In this document: in pieces, positions 19,001-26,757 of the stretch
Position numbering within the stretch: the first letter of the stretch is position 1
Layout of the letters: each line of letters begins with the position of its first letter
From: Paenibacillus phocaeensis
Lineage (GTDB): Bacteria > Bacillota > Bacilli > Paenibacillales > Paenibacillaceae
Assembly: GCF_900021165.1 (NCBI RefSeq)
Contig: NZ_FCOQ01000007.1
Location: 1-64,000 of the forward strand
Reading direction: 5' to 3'
Length of the DNA: 64,000 bases
Made by a program: the position numbers and the translations under genes
Notes under the pieces: model-generated
Databases searched by the model: none
What the model was told of the DNA's origin: nothing
What the model saw: the letters and a program-made list of their open reading frames with translations, nothing else

Positions 19001-19153
19001 CTCGAAAGCTTGCCCCTCCGAATATTCTGCTTCCTTCGTGTAACTCCCGGGAACCTGGTACACGGAAGATGTAATCTCCCACCCGCGCAGTTCGACCTGA
19101 TCAAGCCACTGAGCCTCTGACAGCTCCCGGATAAAACGTCTGATGCGTTCCAT
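16016..19153 (-). CDS. Glycoside hydrolase family 38 alpha-mannosidase (large, 1045 aa)
   Basis: 1045 residues. An N-terminal beta domain (1-225) precedes the catalytic domain, where HMVGQSHIDIAWLWPARE carries the zinc residues His240 and Asp242 and WLPDTFGYCASLPQIL carries the probable nucleophile Asp352. Middle and C-terminal domains follow (HDIIPGSAI near 500 includes another expected zinc-site histidine). This architecture resembles the class II alpha-mannosidases of the Ams1 type. No signal peptide. The start at 19153 is 5 nt after the GH3 stop, with GGGAGGG inside the end of the GH3 gene, indicating coupled expression. Two different GH38 enzymes in one operon suggest division of labour among alpha-mannosyl linkages. 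Confidence 0.93.
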   Translation of the reverse strand: MERIRRFIRELSEAQWLDQVELRGWEITSSVYQVPGSYTKEAEYSEGQAFERFPSTQGTTYFFRTRLEIPEGWRGGQAGLIFASGGEGLLRINGKSAQGLDRNHTFVTLPQEQGQGPISLEIELYDPIPEPVDPLNQQAVIQPPITRIDSRLVLVNRPVQSLMYTATVVRDSAVLLPEQDFRRTRLIEALYAAMDGFVALDAEAIRDGSAIAGLEQQLSERVKAIGGNAEGLIHMVGQSHIDIAWLWPARETVRKTSRTFSTVDALMREYPEYRYTQSQPLLFAYLKDNDPELYERVKARIKEGRWELVGGMWVEPDLNLPSGESLMRQMLYGQRFYQEEFGFTSEIEWLPDTFGYCASLPQILKHGGIRYFMTTKLGWNDTNVFPYDLFHWVGIDGTPMLSYLNHGVNENTLPKDVHEHWQSFREKAVHPEQMLLYGHGDGGGGVTREMLEYLNRAELMVGQPASEYSTATEFFAGIEAAQPKLPAWHGDLYLELHRGTYTTHGRNKRSNRKAEILYREAELWNALAAPVIPQDQQREAQSTLQAGWKLILLNQFHDIIPGSAITEAYETSTKEYIEIFDKGNAGLNLGLTALAEQVKTSGEGTPYVIFNSLGWTRDMVAALPDQAYRSGAAAYDEHGTRLELDVRTGLDGESAAWVRVPEVPALGYKTIWLRSEAEAVAGTTAAAGARANSQAGSKGFQGEWETEFYRLKFNDRGEIVSLWDKEAGREIVKTGESANRFHFYHDRPTLWDAWDIDPRYEQQPAGEAVLLESGLVASGAVQDVLRFRWSLGQSEITQDLILYHHDKRIDFQTKVNWNEAHKLLKVGFPIDVVTDKATYEIPFGALERPTHRNTSWEQAQFEVCGHRFADVSERGYGVSLLNDCKYGYDIQGSTIRLSLLRAPKWPDVTADLGEHEFTYSLYPHQGDWQTAHTVRAAAALNHAPVVLAAAAHEGTRPSTGTLLGFTGEHVVLDTVKPAEDGDGVILRLYESAGGRERVTLNWSEPVSGAFRSDALERELEPIAMADGGRIELDFAPYEIKTLKLK

Positions 19154-19158
19154 ATCGA

Positions 19159-21465
19159 TTAACCCTCCCGCACAAAGAGATTGGCGCTTAGCGTATCCTT
19201 TACGTTCTTGCCGACATGAACCCGGAATTCTCCCGGCTCCACCACCGGCTCATAGTTCCGTCCGATATACTGCAGGTGCTCCGGACCGACCTCGAACTCC
19301 ACCGTCTGCATCTCGCCCGGCTGTAAAAAAACCTTGCGGAAGCCCTTCAACTCCTTCGCCGGCCGGGTTACGGTGCTTGCGACGTCGGTGATGTAGAGTT
19401 GTACCACTTCCGCGCCGGCCCGGTCACCCACATTCGTGACTTCCACCGTCACCTTCGTTGTCCCGTCCGCATCGATCGTATCGGACTCCACGCTGAAGTT
19501 GCCATAGGTGAACTCGGTGTAGCTCAGCCCGTATCCAAACGGATACCGCGGCTGCGAATCGTCTTCCAGATAGCGTTTGCCCCGCGAACGTTTGCCGTGA
19601 TAGTAAACCGGAAGCTGTCCGACATGCTTCGGAACGGAGACCGTCAGGCGTCCGGACGGATTCACGTCGCCGAACAAAATATCGGCGATCGCATGCCCGC
19701 CTTCTTGGCCCGGATACCAGGCTTCCAGAATCGCATCGGCGTGCTCGTCGATCCACGGCTCGGCGATCGGCCGTCCGTTGATATAGACCACGACCAGCGG
19801 TTTACCGAGCTTATGAACTTCTTGAATCAGCTCCAGCTGTACACCGGACAAGCTGAGATTCATCCGGTCAATGCCTTCGCCGCAATCCATGTCGCTCTCC
19901 GCATTGCCGGTTACTTTGGAAGCGCCGGTTCGAAGGTCGATCGTGCCTTCGCCGAAGTCCCGCGCGCTGGAGCCGCCGACAACCATGACCACCGTGTCCG
20001 CCTGCTTCGCGCAGGACAAGGCCGCGTCGAATCCCTCCCGGGAGTCGCCGTTAATTCGGCAGCCCGGCGCGTACAGCACCCGCTCCGGCGCTGCGGCCAG
20101 CTTGGTGCGGATTCCGCCCAGCACGGTCGTCACCTTGGAGCGCGGCTGCGGCGACGTGTAATCGCCCAACTGGTTGTAGCCTACATCGGCGTTGGGTCCG
20201 ATGACGGCGATAGTGCCGGCGTCCGCCGACAGCGGCAGCACGCCGCCTTCGTTCTTCAGCAGCACGATGCCTTCGCTGGCCAATTGCCGGGCCAGCTCCA
20301 CATGTTTCGTGCTGCCGATCACCCGCTCGGCCCGCGCCGGGTCGGCGTACGGCCGCTCGAACAGCCCGAGGCGGAATTTCAGCGTCAATACGCGGCGCAC
20401 CGCGCGATCGAGCACTTCCTCCTCCAGCTGTCCCGACCGTACCGCCTCCACCAGATGCTTACCGAACATCACGCCGGACATCTCCATGTCGATGCCCGCA
20501 CGGATCGCTTGAATCGTCGCGTCCCGTCCGTCCTCCGCCACATCGTGGCCGGAGGCAAGCATGTCGATCGCGCCGCAGTCGGTGATGACCATGCCGTCAA
20601 ACCCCCACTCGCCGCGAAGGATGCCGTCCAACAGTTCCTCGTTGGTCGTACAAGGAACGCCGTCGATCTCGTTGTAGGCCGGCATGATCGAAGCCGCACC
20701 GGCTTCCACCGCCTTGCGGAACGGCAGCAGGTCGACCTCCAGCAGCTCGCGCCGGCCCATATGAACCGGGCCGGCATTGCGGCCGCCCTCGGAGCTGCCG
20801 TAACCGACGAAGTGCTTCAGCGTGGCCGCCACGCTGTCCTCTCCGTCCAGACGATCCCCTTGCAAGCCTTCGACCGAAGCGACGGCCATTTCGCCGATCA
20901 AATAGGCGTCTTCGCCAAAACACTCTTCGGTCCGGCCCCAGCGGGGATCACGCACGACGTCGAGGACCGGGGAATAGGTGACCGCGCCGCCTTGCGCGCG
21001 CGTCTCCCGGGCCACCGCTCGGCACATCTCGCGGTACAGCTCCACGTTCCAGGTGCTGCCGAGCGACAGCGGCACCGGAAAGACCGTTGCGCCGATCGCC
21101 ATATGGCCGTGTGAGCATTCTTCCCCGATCAGGATCGGGATCCCGAGCCGGGAGTTCTCGATCGCGTAACGCTGGATCGCGTTGACCGCCTCCGCGCCTT
21201 CGCGCGGCGACAACCCGGTTTCGAGCGTAACGCCCGTCCACGGGTCGGCGCGCAATACGCCGTACAGCGAGCCGATCCCTCCGCTCTGCACCTGCGCTTT
21301 AAACGCTTCGGTCAGCCGGATCTCCCCGTCTTTATGCTCATAGGTCTGCCAGCCGAAAGGCTGGACCAGCTGGCCGGCCTTTTCTTCCAATGTCATCAGT
21401 CCGAGCAAATGCTCCACTCGTTCCGGGACGGGTTTCGAACTGTCTTTGTATAACAACGTCTCCAC
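19159..21465 (-). CDS. Glycoside hydrolase family 3 beta-glycosidase
   Basis: 768 residues with the complete GH3 architecture: an N-terminal (beta/alpha)8 barrel with nucleophile Asp296 in GMVITDCGAIDML, the KHFVGYG segment near 218, an alpha/beta sandwich domain (residues about 400-610) and a C-terminal fibronectin III-like domain (650-760, TVEVTNVGDRAGAEVVQLYI). GH3 enzymes act as beta-glucosidases, beta-xylosidases or related exo-hydrolases, so the substrate is open. No signal peptide. A GTG start at 21465 is preceded by AAGGAG. It is the first enzyme gene after the two permeases. Confidence 0.93.
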   Translation of the reverse strand: METLLYKDSSKPVPERVEHLLGLMTLEEKAGQLVQPFGWQTYEHKDGEIRLTEAFKAQVQSGGIGSLYGVLRADPWTGVTLETGLSPREGAEAVNAIQRYAIENSRLGIPILIGEECSHGHMAIGATVFPVPLSLGSTWNVELYREMCRAVARETRAQGGAVTYSPVLDVVRDPRWGRTEECFGEDAYLIGEMAVASVEGLQGDRLDGEDSVAATLKHFVGYGSSEGGRNAGPVHMGRRELLEVDLLPFRKAVEAGAASIMPAYNEIDGVPCTTNEELLDGILRGEWGFDGMVITDCGAIDMLASGHDVAEDGRDATIQAIRAGIDMEMSGVMFGKHLVEAVRSGQLEEEVLDRAVRRVLTLKFRLGLFERPYADPARAERVIGSTKHVELARQLASEGIVLLKNEGGVLPLSADAGTIAVIGPNADVGYNQLGDYTSPQPRSKVTTVLGGIRTKLAAAPERVLYAPGCRINGDSREGFDAALSCAKQADTVVMVVGGSSARDFGEGTIDLRTGASKVTGNAESDMDCGEGIDRMNLSLSGVQLELIQEVHKLGKPLVVVYINGRPIAEPWIDEHADAILEAWYPGQEGGHAIADILFGDVNPSGRLTVSVPKHVGQLPVYYHGKRSRGKRYLEDDSQPRYPFGYGLSYTEFTYGNFSVESDTIDADGTTKVTVEVTNVGDRAGAEVVQLYITDVASTVTRPAKELKGFRKVFLQPGEMQTVEFEVGPEHLQYIGRNYEPVVEPGEFRVHVGKNVKDTLSANLFVREG

Positions 21466-21585
21466 CTCGCTCCTTAATTAATTACTTTTCCATAAGAGTT
21501 CAAAAGGGAGTAACTCAGGTTTTGATAAAGTTTAAATAGACGTTCAAAAATTGACTTTTCAGCACCGAGAAGAATTTCTTCTATA

Positions 21586-22503
21586 TTATTCTTTGACAGC
21601 GCCTACCGTAAGTCCTTGTACAAAATACCGTTGAAAGAACGGATATGCAAAAATAATTGGCAACGTCGCAAGCACAACCATCGCCATCCGCGAGGTATCC
21701 TGCGGAATCGAAGACAAAGCTTGCAAGCTCAGCGAGCTGTTCTGCGAGTTCTGCTGAATGAACGCGATACTCGATTCGATCCGCATCAGCATCGACTGCA
21801 GCGGCACCAAATTCGGATTATCGATATACAGCAGCGCGTTGAACCAGTCGTTCCAGTATCCCAAGGTGCTGAACAAGCCGATGGTCGCGAGGCCCGGCAG
21901 CGACAGCGGCAAGACGATGCGCAGGAAGATATAGAAATCGCCGGCACCGTCAATCCGCGCCGATTCAATGACCGCTTCCGGAACGCTTGTACTATAGAAC
22001 GTACGTAAGATCATGATATAAAATGCATTCATCGCGAGCGGCAAAATCAGCGCCCACAACGAGTCTTTTAATCCCATCAATTGAGAGACCACCATATAGG
22101 TCGGAATCATCCCGCCGTTAAAGAGCATCGTCACGATCGCAAAGACGGAGAAGAATCTCCGGTAACGGAAGCTCTTCCGCGAAATGGCGTAAGCGTACAA
22201 CGAGATCATGATCAAGCTGATCACCGTACCCACCAGCGTAACCAGAATCGTTACCCCGTAGGAACGAAGCAGCGAATCGCCGCTCTCAAACACGAAGCGG
22301 TAAGCTTCCAGACTCCATTTGGCAGGAATCAGCCGGTAACCGTCTGTTGCCAGCGTTTTTTCATCCGTAAAGGAAATAATGACGACGAAGATAAAAGGGA
22401 ACACGCACAAGAAAGAGAAGATGCCTGCGATCAGGTGCAACACGGCGTTCCAGCCGCGGGAGACGTTGTGAAAATCCTTCGTTTTTCTAGCCAGCTCCGC
22501 CAT
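21586..22503 (-). CDS. Carbohydrate ABC transporter permease, LplC/CUT1 type
   Basis: 305 residues with six predicted membrane segments and the EAA loop typical of MalG-type permeases (ESARIDGAGDFYIFLRIVLPLSLPGLAT near residues 180-210). It pairs with the upstream permease and lipoprotein to import oligosaccharides. AAAGGAGTG precedes the ATG, 24 nt after the previous stop. No ATP-binding subunit gene lies in the locus, so a shared MsmX-type ATPase encoded elsewhere is probably used, as for other CUT1 systems in Bacilli. This is inference from gene absence within this window. Confidence 0.93.
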   Translation of the reverse strand: MAELARKTKDFHNVSRGWNAVLHLIAGIFSFLCVFPFIFVVIISFTDEKTLATDGYRLIPAKWSLEAYRFVFESGDSLLRSYGVTILVTLVGTVISLIMISLYAYAISRKSFRYRRFFSVFAIVTMLFNGGMIPTYMVVSQLMGLKDSLWALILPLAMNAFYIMILRTFYSTSVPEAVIESARIDGAGDFYIFLRIVLPLSLPGLATIGLFSTLGYWNDWFNALLYIDNPNLVPLQSMLMRIESSIAFIQQNSQNSSLSLQALSSIPQDTSRMAMVVLATLPIIFAYPFFQRYFVQGLTVGAVKE

Positions 22504-22527
22504 ACTCTGACACTCCTTTCAGCTGTT

Positions 22528-23457
22528 TTAAAATAGGGCGCTGTCCTTATCAATTTTGCGCACCACGTAGTTGGAAACCATGACGAGAATGAAGCCCACC
22601 ACCGATTGATAAAGGCCGGCCGCCGTACTCATGCCGATTTCCCCGGTTGTTTTCAGACCGCGGTATACGTAAGTGTCGATGACGTTCGTAACTTGATAGA
22701 GCGTACCCGAATCTCTCGGCACTTGGTAGAACAAGCCGAAGTCCGCATAGAAGATCCGCCCTACCGCAAGCAGCGTCATGATAATAATGATGGGGGAGAG
22801 CAGGGGAACCGTAATGTTCTTGATTTGCTGCCATTTGGTGGCCCCGTCGATCATTGCCGCTTCATACAGCGATTTGTCGATCCCCATGATCGAAGCCAGA
22901 TAGACAACGCTGTTGTAGCCGATCGTTTTCCATAGATTGACGAAAACCAGGATATACGGCCAATACTTCGGCTCCGAATACCAATTTATCCGTTCCAGTC
23001 CAAACCAGTCGAGAATCTGGTTGAGCATCCCGCGGTCCATGCTCAGGAAGCTGAACGCGAAGTAACCTACGATAACCCAGGATAGGAAATACGGCAGGAA
23101 CATCCCGGTTTGATAGACTTTGGCCATCGTCTTGCCGACCAATTCGGACAGCAGGATCGCCATCGCAACGGAAAGGACGAGTCCGATGAAAATAAAAGCC
23201 AGATTGTATAACAACGTGTTGCGGGTAATGGTAAATGCATCGTTGGTGCTGAACAAGAACTTGAAGTTGTCCCAGCCTACCCACTCGCTCTTCGCAATAC
23301 TTGCCCAGAAGCCGTCACGATTGAAGCGGTATTGCTTAAATGCCGTAACCGTACCGACCAACGGAAGGTATGAGAAAAAGAAAAACCAGATGGCTCCCGG
23401 CAACACCATAAATAACATGACTTTGTTCTTAAGCAGGTTCTTGAAAAATGCAGCCAT
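22528..23457 (-). CDS. Carbohydrate ABC transporter permease, LplB/CUT1 type
   Basis: 309 residues with six predicted membrane segments (first at about residues 12-33, VMLFMVLPGAIWFFFFSYLPLVGTV) and a MalF-type EAA loop (YEAAMIDGATKWQQIKNITVPLLSP near 195-220). AGGAGGGG lies about 7 nt before the ATG. It forms the translocation channel with the LplC-type permease and lies just downstream of the lipoprotein gene, from which a terminator-like hairpin separates it. Confidence 0.93.
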   Translation of the reverse strand: MAAFFKNLLKNKVMLFMVLPGAIWFFFFSYLPLVGTVTAFKQYRFNRDGFWASIAKSEWVGWDNFKFLFSTNDAFTITRNTLLYNLAFIFIGLVLSVAMAILLSELVGKTMAKVYQTGMFLPYFLSWVIVGYFAFSFLSMDRGMLNQILDWFGLERINWYSEPKYWPYILVFVNLWKTIGYNSVVYLASIMGIDKSLYEAAMIDGATKWQQIKNITVPLLSPIIIIMTLLAVGRIFYADFGLFYQVPRDSGTLYQVTNVIDTYVYRGLKTTGEIGMSTAAGLYQSVVGFILVMVSNYVVRKIDKDSALF

Positions 23458-23485
23458 GATGTTCCCCTCCTGTCGAAAAATAATG

Positions 23486-23521
23486 AAAAAGGATCGGGCG
23501 CCACTTTCACCCGCCCGATCC
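23486..23521 (-). terminator. Intercistronic terminator hairpin after the solute-binding protein gene
   Basis: GGATCGGGCG / CGCCCGATCC, a perfect 10-bp stem with an 11-nt loop, is followed on the minus strand by TTTTTC. It begins 20 nt after the lipoprotein stop and 30 nt before the permease start, so it probably lets only part of the transcripts continue. Confidence 0.85.
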
Positions 23522-23540
23522 TCTACTGTTTCTTTAATTG

Positions 23541-25025
23541 TTACTTGTTGTTCGCAGCTCTCCAGGCGTCGAGCTGAGCTTGGGCTTCAGCAATGACCTT
23601 ATCCAGGCCGGCCTCTTTGAACTTCTCGATGGCTTTCGGCAAGTAATCTGCCGGATCAACCGTACCCGTCATCAACGAGGACCAGAATTGTTCTTTCACG
23701 TTTTGTACAGCTGCCATTTCGGTAGCCACTTTCGTGCTGTCGAAGTTGAAGCTCAGGATCGGCGAGTTGATGCCTTCTGCGTTAAACTTCTTGAATTGCT
23801 CCCATTTGTCATCCGGATCGTTAGCATTCAGATAAAGGAGCATGTTGTTGCCCAAAGAGTACGACGGCATGTCGTAGTTTTTCGATTCTGCCAAGTTTTC
23901 ATAGTGAGTATCGTCAAGCTTTTTGTAGTGAACGCCTTCGATCCCAGAGTCAACCATGTTGCGCAGCACCGGATCGGTGTTCAGCAGGTTCAGGAATTCC
24001 ATCGCTTTCTCCGGATTCTCGGAGTTTGCGGAGATCGCCATAATCGAACCTTGTACGGAAGTGTTCGTGATGATCGCGTCACTTGCCGGCGTGGAAACAA
24101 CCGGATAGCCATAGCTTGCAGACCACAGGTTATCCGCCAGCGGCTGGGTTTGCGCACGGTCCATGAACCATTGACCGGAAGTCATCAGGTCGTTGGTGGA
24201 ACCGGTCGTCGCGGCTTCAGGAGCGATATAACCCGCTTGATAGTATTTGTGCATCAGATCCAAAGCGGCTTTCATTTCTGGCGTTTCCAGGACGTTTACG
24301 ATTTTATAATCGCTCGTGTCCAATTTCACGGCCATCGGCAGGTTCTGGATGATGTAGTCATAAGGCACGTAAGGAACGTATTCTTTATTCATTGCGAACG
24401 GCGTTATGCCCGGTTCGTTTTCCTTGATCGTTTTCAGCAACGGCTCGATGCTATCCAAGGAACGAACGTTGGTGATGTCCAAGTTATATTTGTCAGCCAA
24501 CGTTTTGTTGAAGCGCCATACTTCTTGTTGAGGCAATTCTTTGTTGGCAGGGATGCCGTAGTTATGGCCATCCACCTTGGAACCTTCCAGGAAGGCCGGA
24601 TCGATGGTGTTCTTCAGATCTTGTCCGTATTTCTCAAGCAGTTCGTCCAGCTCCATGAATGCGCCTTTTCTGGCGTTTTGCACGTAGTCGAAACCACCGG
24701 CCGAGGTGAAGATGATGTCCATCGGCTCGCCGGAAGCGACGTTAACTTGCATTTTTTGCGAATAGTCGCCCCAGTCGATCATTTTCATAGTAATGGTTGC
24801 GTTGATTTTCTCTTTGGTGTATTTGCTGACTTCTTCCATCACGCGGTCAACGTCTTTTTGCGGCGTCCCGATCGTGTACCAAATCAGGTTGACCGGTTTT
24901 TCCGAATTGCCACCTGCAGAACTGCTGTTGTCAGCGTTCTTGCTGCCGCCGCACGCGCTTAGTACAAGCACCAAGGCCATAAGCGTGGCAAGTACGAAAG
25001 AAAAACTTCTCTTGTTTTTACTCAT
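23541..25025 (-). CDS. Extracellular sugar-binding lipoprotein of an ABC importer
   Basis: 494 residues. A lipoprotein signal peptide ends in the lipobox VLSAC (Cys25), followed by a Gly/Ser/Asn linker and a periplasmic-binding-protein fold of family 1 type. The C-terminal part (LNLLNTDPVLRNMVDSGIEGVHYKKL) resembles LplA-like proteins. It captures an oligosaccharide at the cell surface and delivers it to the two permeases encoded just downstream. GGGAGG lies 7 nt before the ATG. The gene order of kinase, regulator, binding protein, permeases and glycosidases predicts that the ligand is a mannose-containing oligosaccharide; this is inference. Confidence 0.92.
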   Translation of the reverse strand: MSKNKRSFSFVLATLMALVLVLSACGGSKNADNSSSAGGNSEKPVNLIWYTIGTPQKDVDRVMEEVSKYTKEKINATITMKMIDWGDYSQKMQVNVASGEPMDIIFTSAGGFDYVQNARKGAFMELDELLEKYGQDLKNTIDPAFLEGSKVDGHNYGIPANKELPQQEVWRFNKTLADKYNLDITNVRSLDSIEPLLKTIKENEPGITPFAMNKEYVPYVPYDYIIQNLPMAVKLDTSDYKIVNVLETPEMKAALDLMHKYYQAGYIAPEAATTGSTNDLMTSGQWFMDRAQTQPLADNLWSASYGYPVVSTPASDAIITNTSVQGSIMAISANSENPEKAMEFLNLLNTDPVLRNMVDSGIEGVHYKKLDDTHYENLAESKNYDMPSYSLGNNMLLYLNANDPDDKWEQFKKFNAEGINSPILSFNFDSTKVATEMAAVQNVKEQFWSSLMTGTVDPADYLPKAIEKFKEAGLDKVIAEAQAQLDAWRAANNK

Positions 25026-25081
25026 GCAGATCCTCCCTTTTGAAACTCTATTGTTTGTTTAACTACCTTAACCTTACCGGA

Positions 25082-25095
25082 TGAAAGCCGTTACA
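25082..25095 (-). promoter_or_regulatory. Candidate catabolite-responsive element (cre-like)
   Basis: TGTAACGGCTTTCA on the minus strand differs from the cre consensus TGWAANCGNTNWCA at one invariant base. It lies 57-70 nt upstream of the lipoprotein start, where CcpA could repress the mannoside operon. A tandem TAAGGT-TAAGGT element lies between it and the gene. Confidence 0.45.
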
Positions 25096-25224
25096 AAAAG
25101 AAGATAAATTTAAAAAATCGAGGTACAAATTAAAGAAAAGGACAGAGCCCCGGAAACAAGGAAAATCTGCCCGTTATCGGCAGGAATCCATCTCCTTGAT
25201 CCAGGGTCCCCATCCCCTTGTTAT

Positions 25225-26757
25225 CTAATGCAGCGCCTTAAAGTCAGTGGGCGAAATGCCCACGTATTTCCGGAACTGCTTGTAGAAATAGCCGATTTCC
25301 CAATATCCCACACTTCGCGCGATTTCATGCACTTTCAGATTGGTATTCTTCAGTTGCTGCTTCGCCTTCTCGATTCGGTATTTGTTCATGTATTCGGCAA
25401 AGGACATGCCCGTCTCTTTATGAAATAACTGACCCAGATAAACCGGGTGGATGTGATATTGTCCCCCCAGCGTTTTGAGGGACAGCTCATCGGCATAATG
25501 CGACTCGATGTAAGTTAACACTTGATGAACGACCGGGTTTTTAGCGTCCTGCAACAGGGAGCGGACCGTCTCCTCAGCCAGATCCTCCAGGATCTCGAGC
25601 AGTCCCTGAAAAGAGTCGCAGCGCTGTACACGTTCAAGCGCCTTCTTGAATAAATCCGTCTCTTCCGTATATTTAATGTGCTGCAGCTCCATTTTAAAGC
25701 GAATCACCAGCTCCAATGCGGCGTTCTGCATATCCTCGGGACGAATGCCCTCCCGCTGCTTCATCTGCTCGAAGTCACGCCGGATGCACTCGACCAAACC
25801 TTCCTGATCTTTGGCTAAAATCAGCTTGACATACTCGTCCCATGTAAGTGGATACCCGCTCTCCAGCATATCGCTGCCGAGGCGGTCGCCTTCCAGCAGC
25901 TTGTATTCGATCGTACGCCGTTCCGGATAAATCAGGTAATATTCCAGGGCGCGCTTGGCTTCCTTATAACTGAGGGAAGCCGCTTCGGGAAGCCGGCCCG
26001 CGTTGCCGACGCCGATTTGGATCGTCCGATCCATAATGGACAGCTCCAAAGACAGGTTCTCCATCAGCTCGGCAAACGTCCTCTTCTCCTCCGCCCCTTC
26101 GGGGAGCGAACCCACAATCCCGATGTCCCCGTCAACGTCGCGGAATAAGGTGACTCCCCGCCACTCCTGAAGATAACGTTCGGCGCGTTCGAATACTTCA
26201 GCAGCATTGCCTTCGGTTCGCAGCAACGCAACTGCGATATAGGGTCCCTGCAAATGCAAACCCAACAGCTCGGTCCGCTCCTCGAACTCGGCGGCGGCAA
26301 TCTGTCCATTCAGCCAGCGGTAGAGCGTGTTATCCTTCAGAATCTGGATATCATAGGCGTCATACAGCCTTTCGGACTGCACGCTGTCCAGCTTCTGTAC
26401 GGTATTGCGCAGCGTCGATTCCAATTCTTCCAGGTTGATCGGCTTCAGCAAGTAGTTTTCGATGCCTAACTTCATGCCTTCTTTGAGGTAATCGAACTCG
26501 TTGAATCCGCTTAAAATAATCACTTTCAGTTCCTGGTGAAGCTTCCTAGCCTCGGAGATCAGCGTTAACCCGTTCATGACCGGCATAGAGATGTCCGTGA
26601 TCAGGACATCCACGGGCTTGGAGCCGAGGGCGTCCAGCGCCTGCCGTCCGTTCTCCGCATGCCCGACGATCTCCAGGCCAAACTGCGGCCAGTCCACGAT
26701 ATCGTATAAACCTTCGATGATAAACGGCTCGTCATCGACGATAAACACTTTATACAT
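25225..26757 (-). CDS. Response regulator, receiver plus AraC-type HTH (YesN-like)
   Basis: 510 residues. The receiver domain (1-120) has the acidic pocket VDDE and phosphoacceptor Asp55 in LITDISMP; a middle region of about 250 residues has no clear motif; the last 100 residues form an AraC double HTH (HPVYLGQLFHKETGMSFAEYMNKYRIEKAKQQL...ARSVGYWEIGYFYKQFRKYVGISPTDF). Its start overlaps the kinase gene by 8 nt, with GGAGGG inside the kinase end, so both are co-translated. An open frame extends 219 nt upstream into the kinase gene, but that segment does not fit a receiver domain. It presumably activates the downstream mannoside importer and enzymes. Confidence 0.93.
   Translation of the reverse strand: MYKVFIVDDEPFIIEGLYDIVDWPQFGLEIVGHAENGRQALDALGSKPVDVLITDISMPVMNGLTLISEARKLHQELKVIILSGFNEFDYLKEGMKLGIENYLLKPINLEELESTLRNTVQKLDSVQSERLYDAYDIQILKDNTLYRWLNGQIAAAEFEERTELLGLHLQGPYIAVALLRTEGNAAEVFERAERYLQEWRGVTLFRDVDGDIGIVGSLPEGAEEKRTFAELMENLSLELSIMDRTIQIGVGNAGRLPEAASLSYKEAKRALEYYLIYPERRTIEYKLLEGDRLGSDMLESGYPLTWDEYVKLILAKDQEGLVECIRRDFEQMKQREGIRPEDMQNAALELVIRFKMELQHIKYTEETDLFKKALERVQRCDSFQGLLEILEDLAEETVRSLLQDAKNPVVHQVLTYIESHYADELSLKTLGGQYHIHPVYLGQLFHKETGMSFAEYMNKYRIEKAKQQLKNTNLKVHEIARSVGYWEIGYFYKQFRKYVGISPTDFKALH

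Noticed and set aside
25167..25183. CTGCC/GGCAG hairpin as terminator of the kinase-regulator operon
   Set aside because: The stem is only about five base pairs and the T-run is short, so I cannot call it with confidence.
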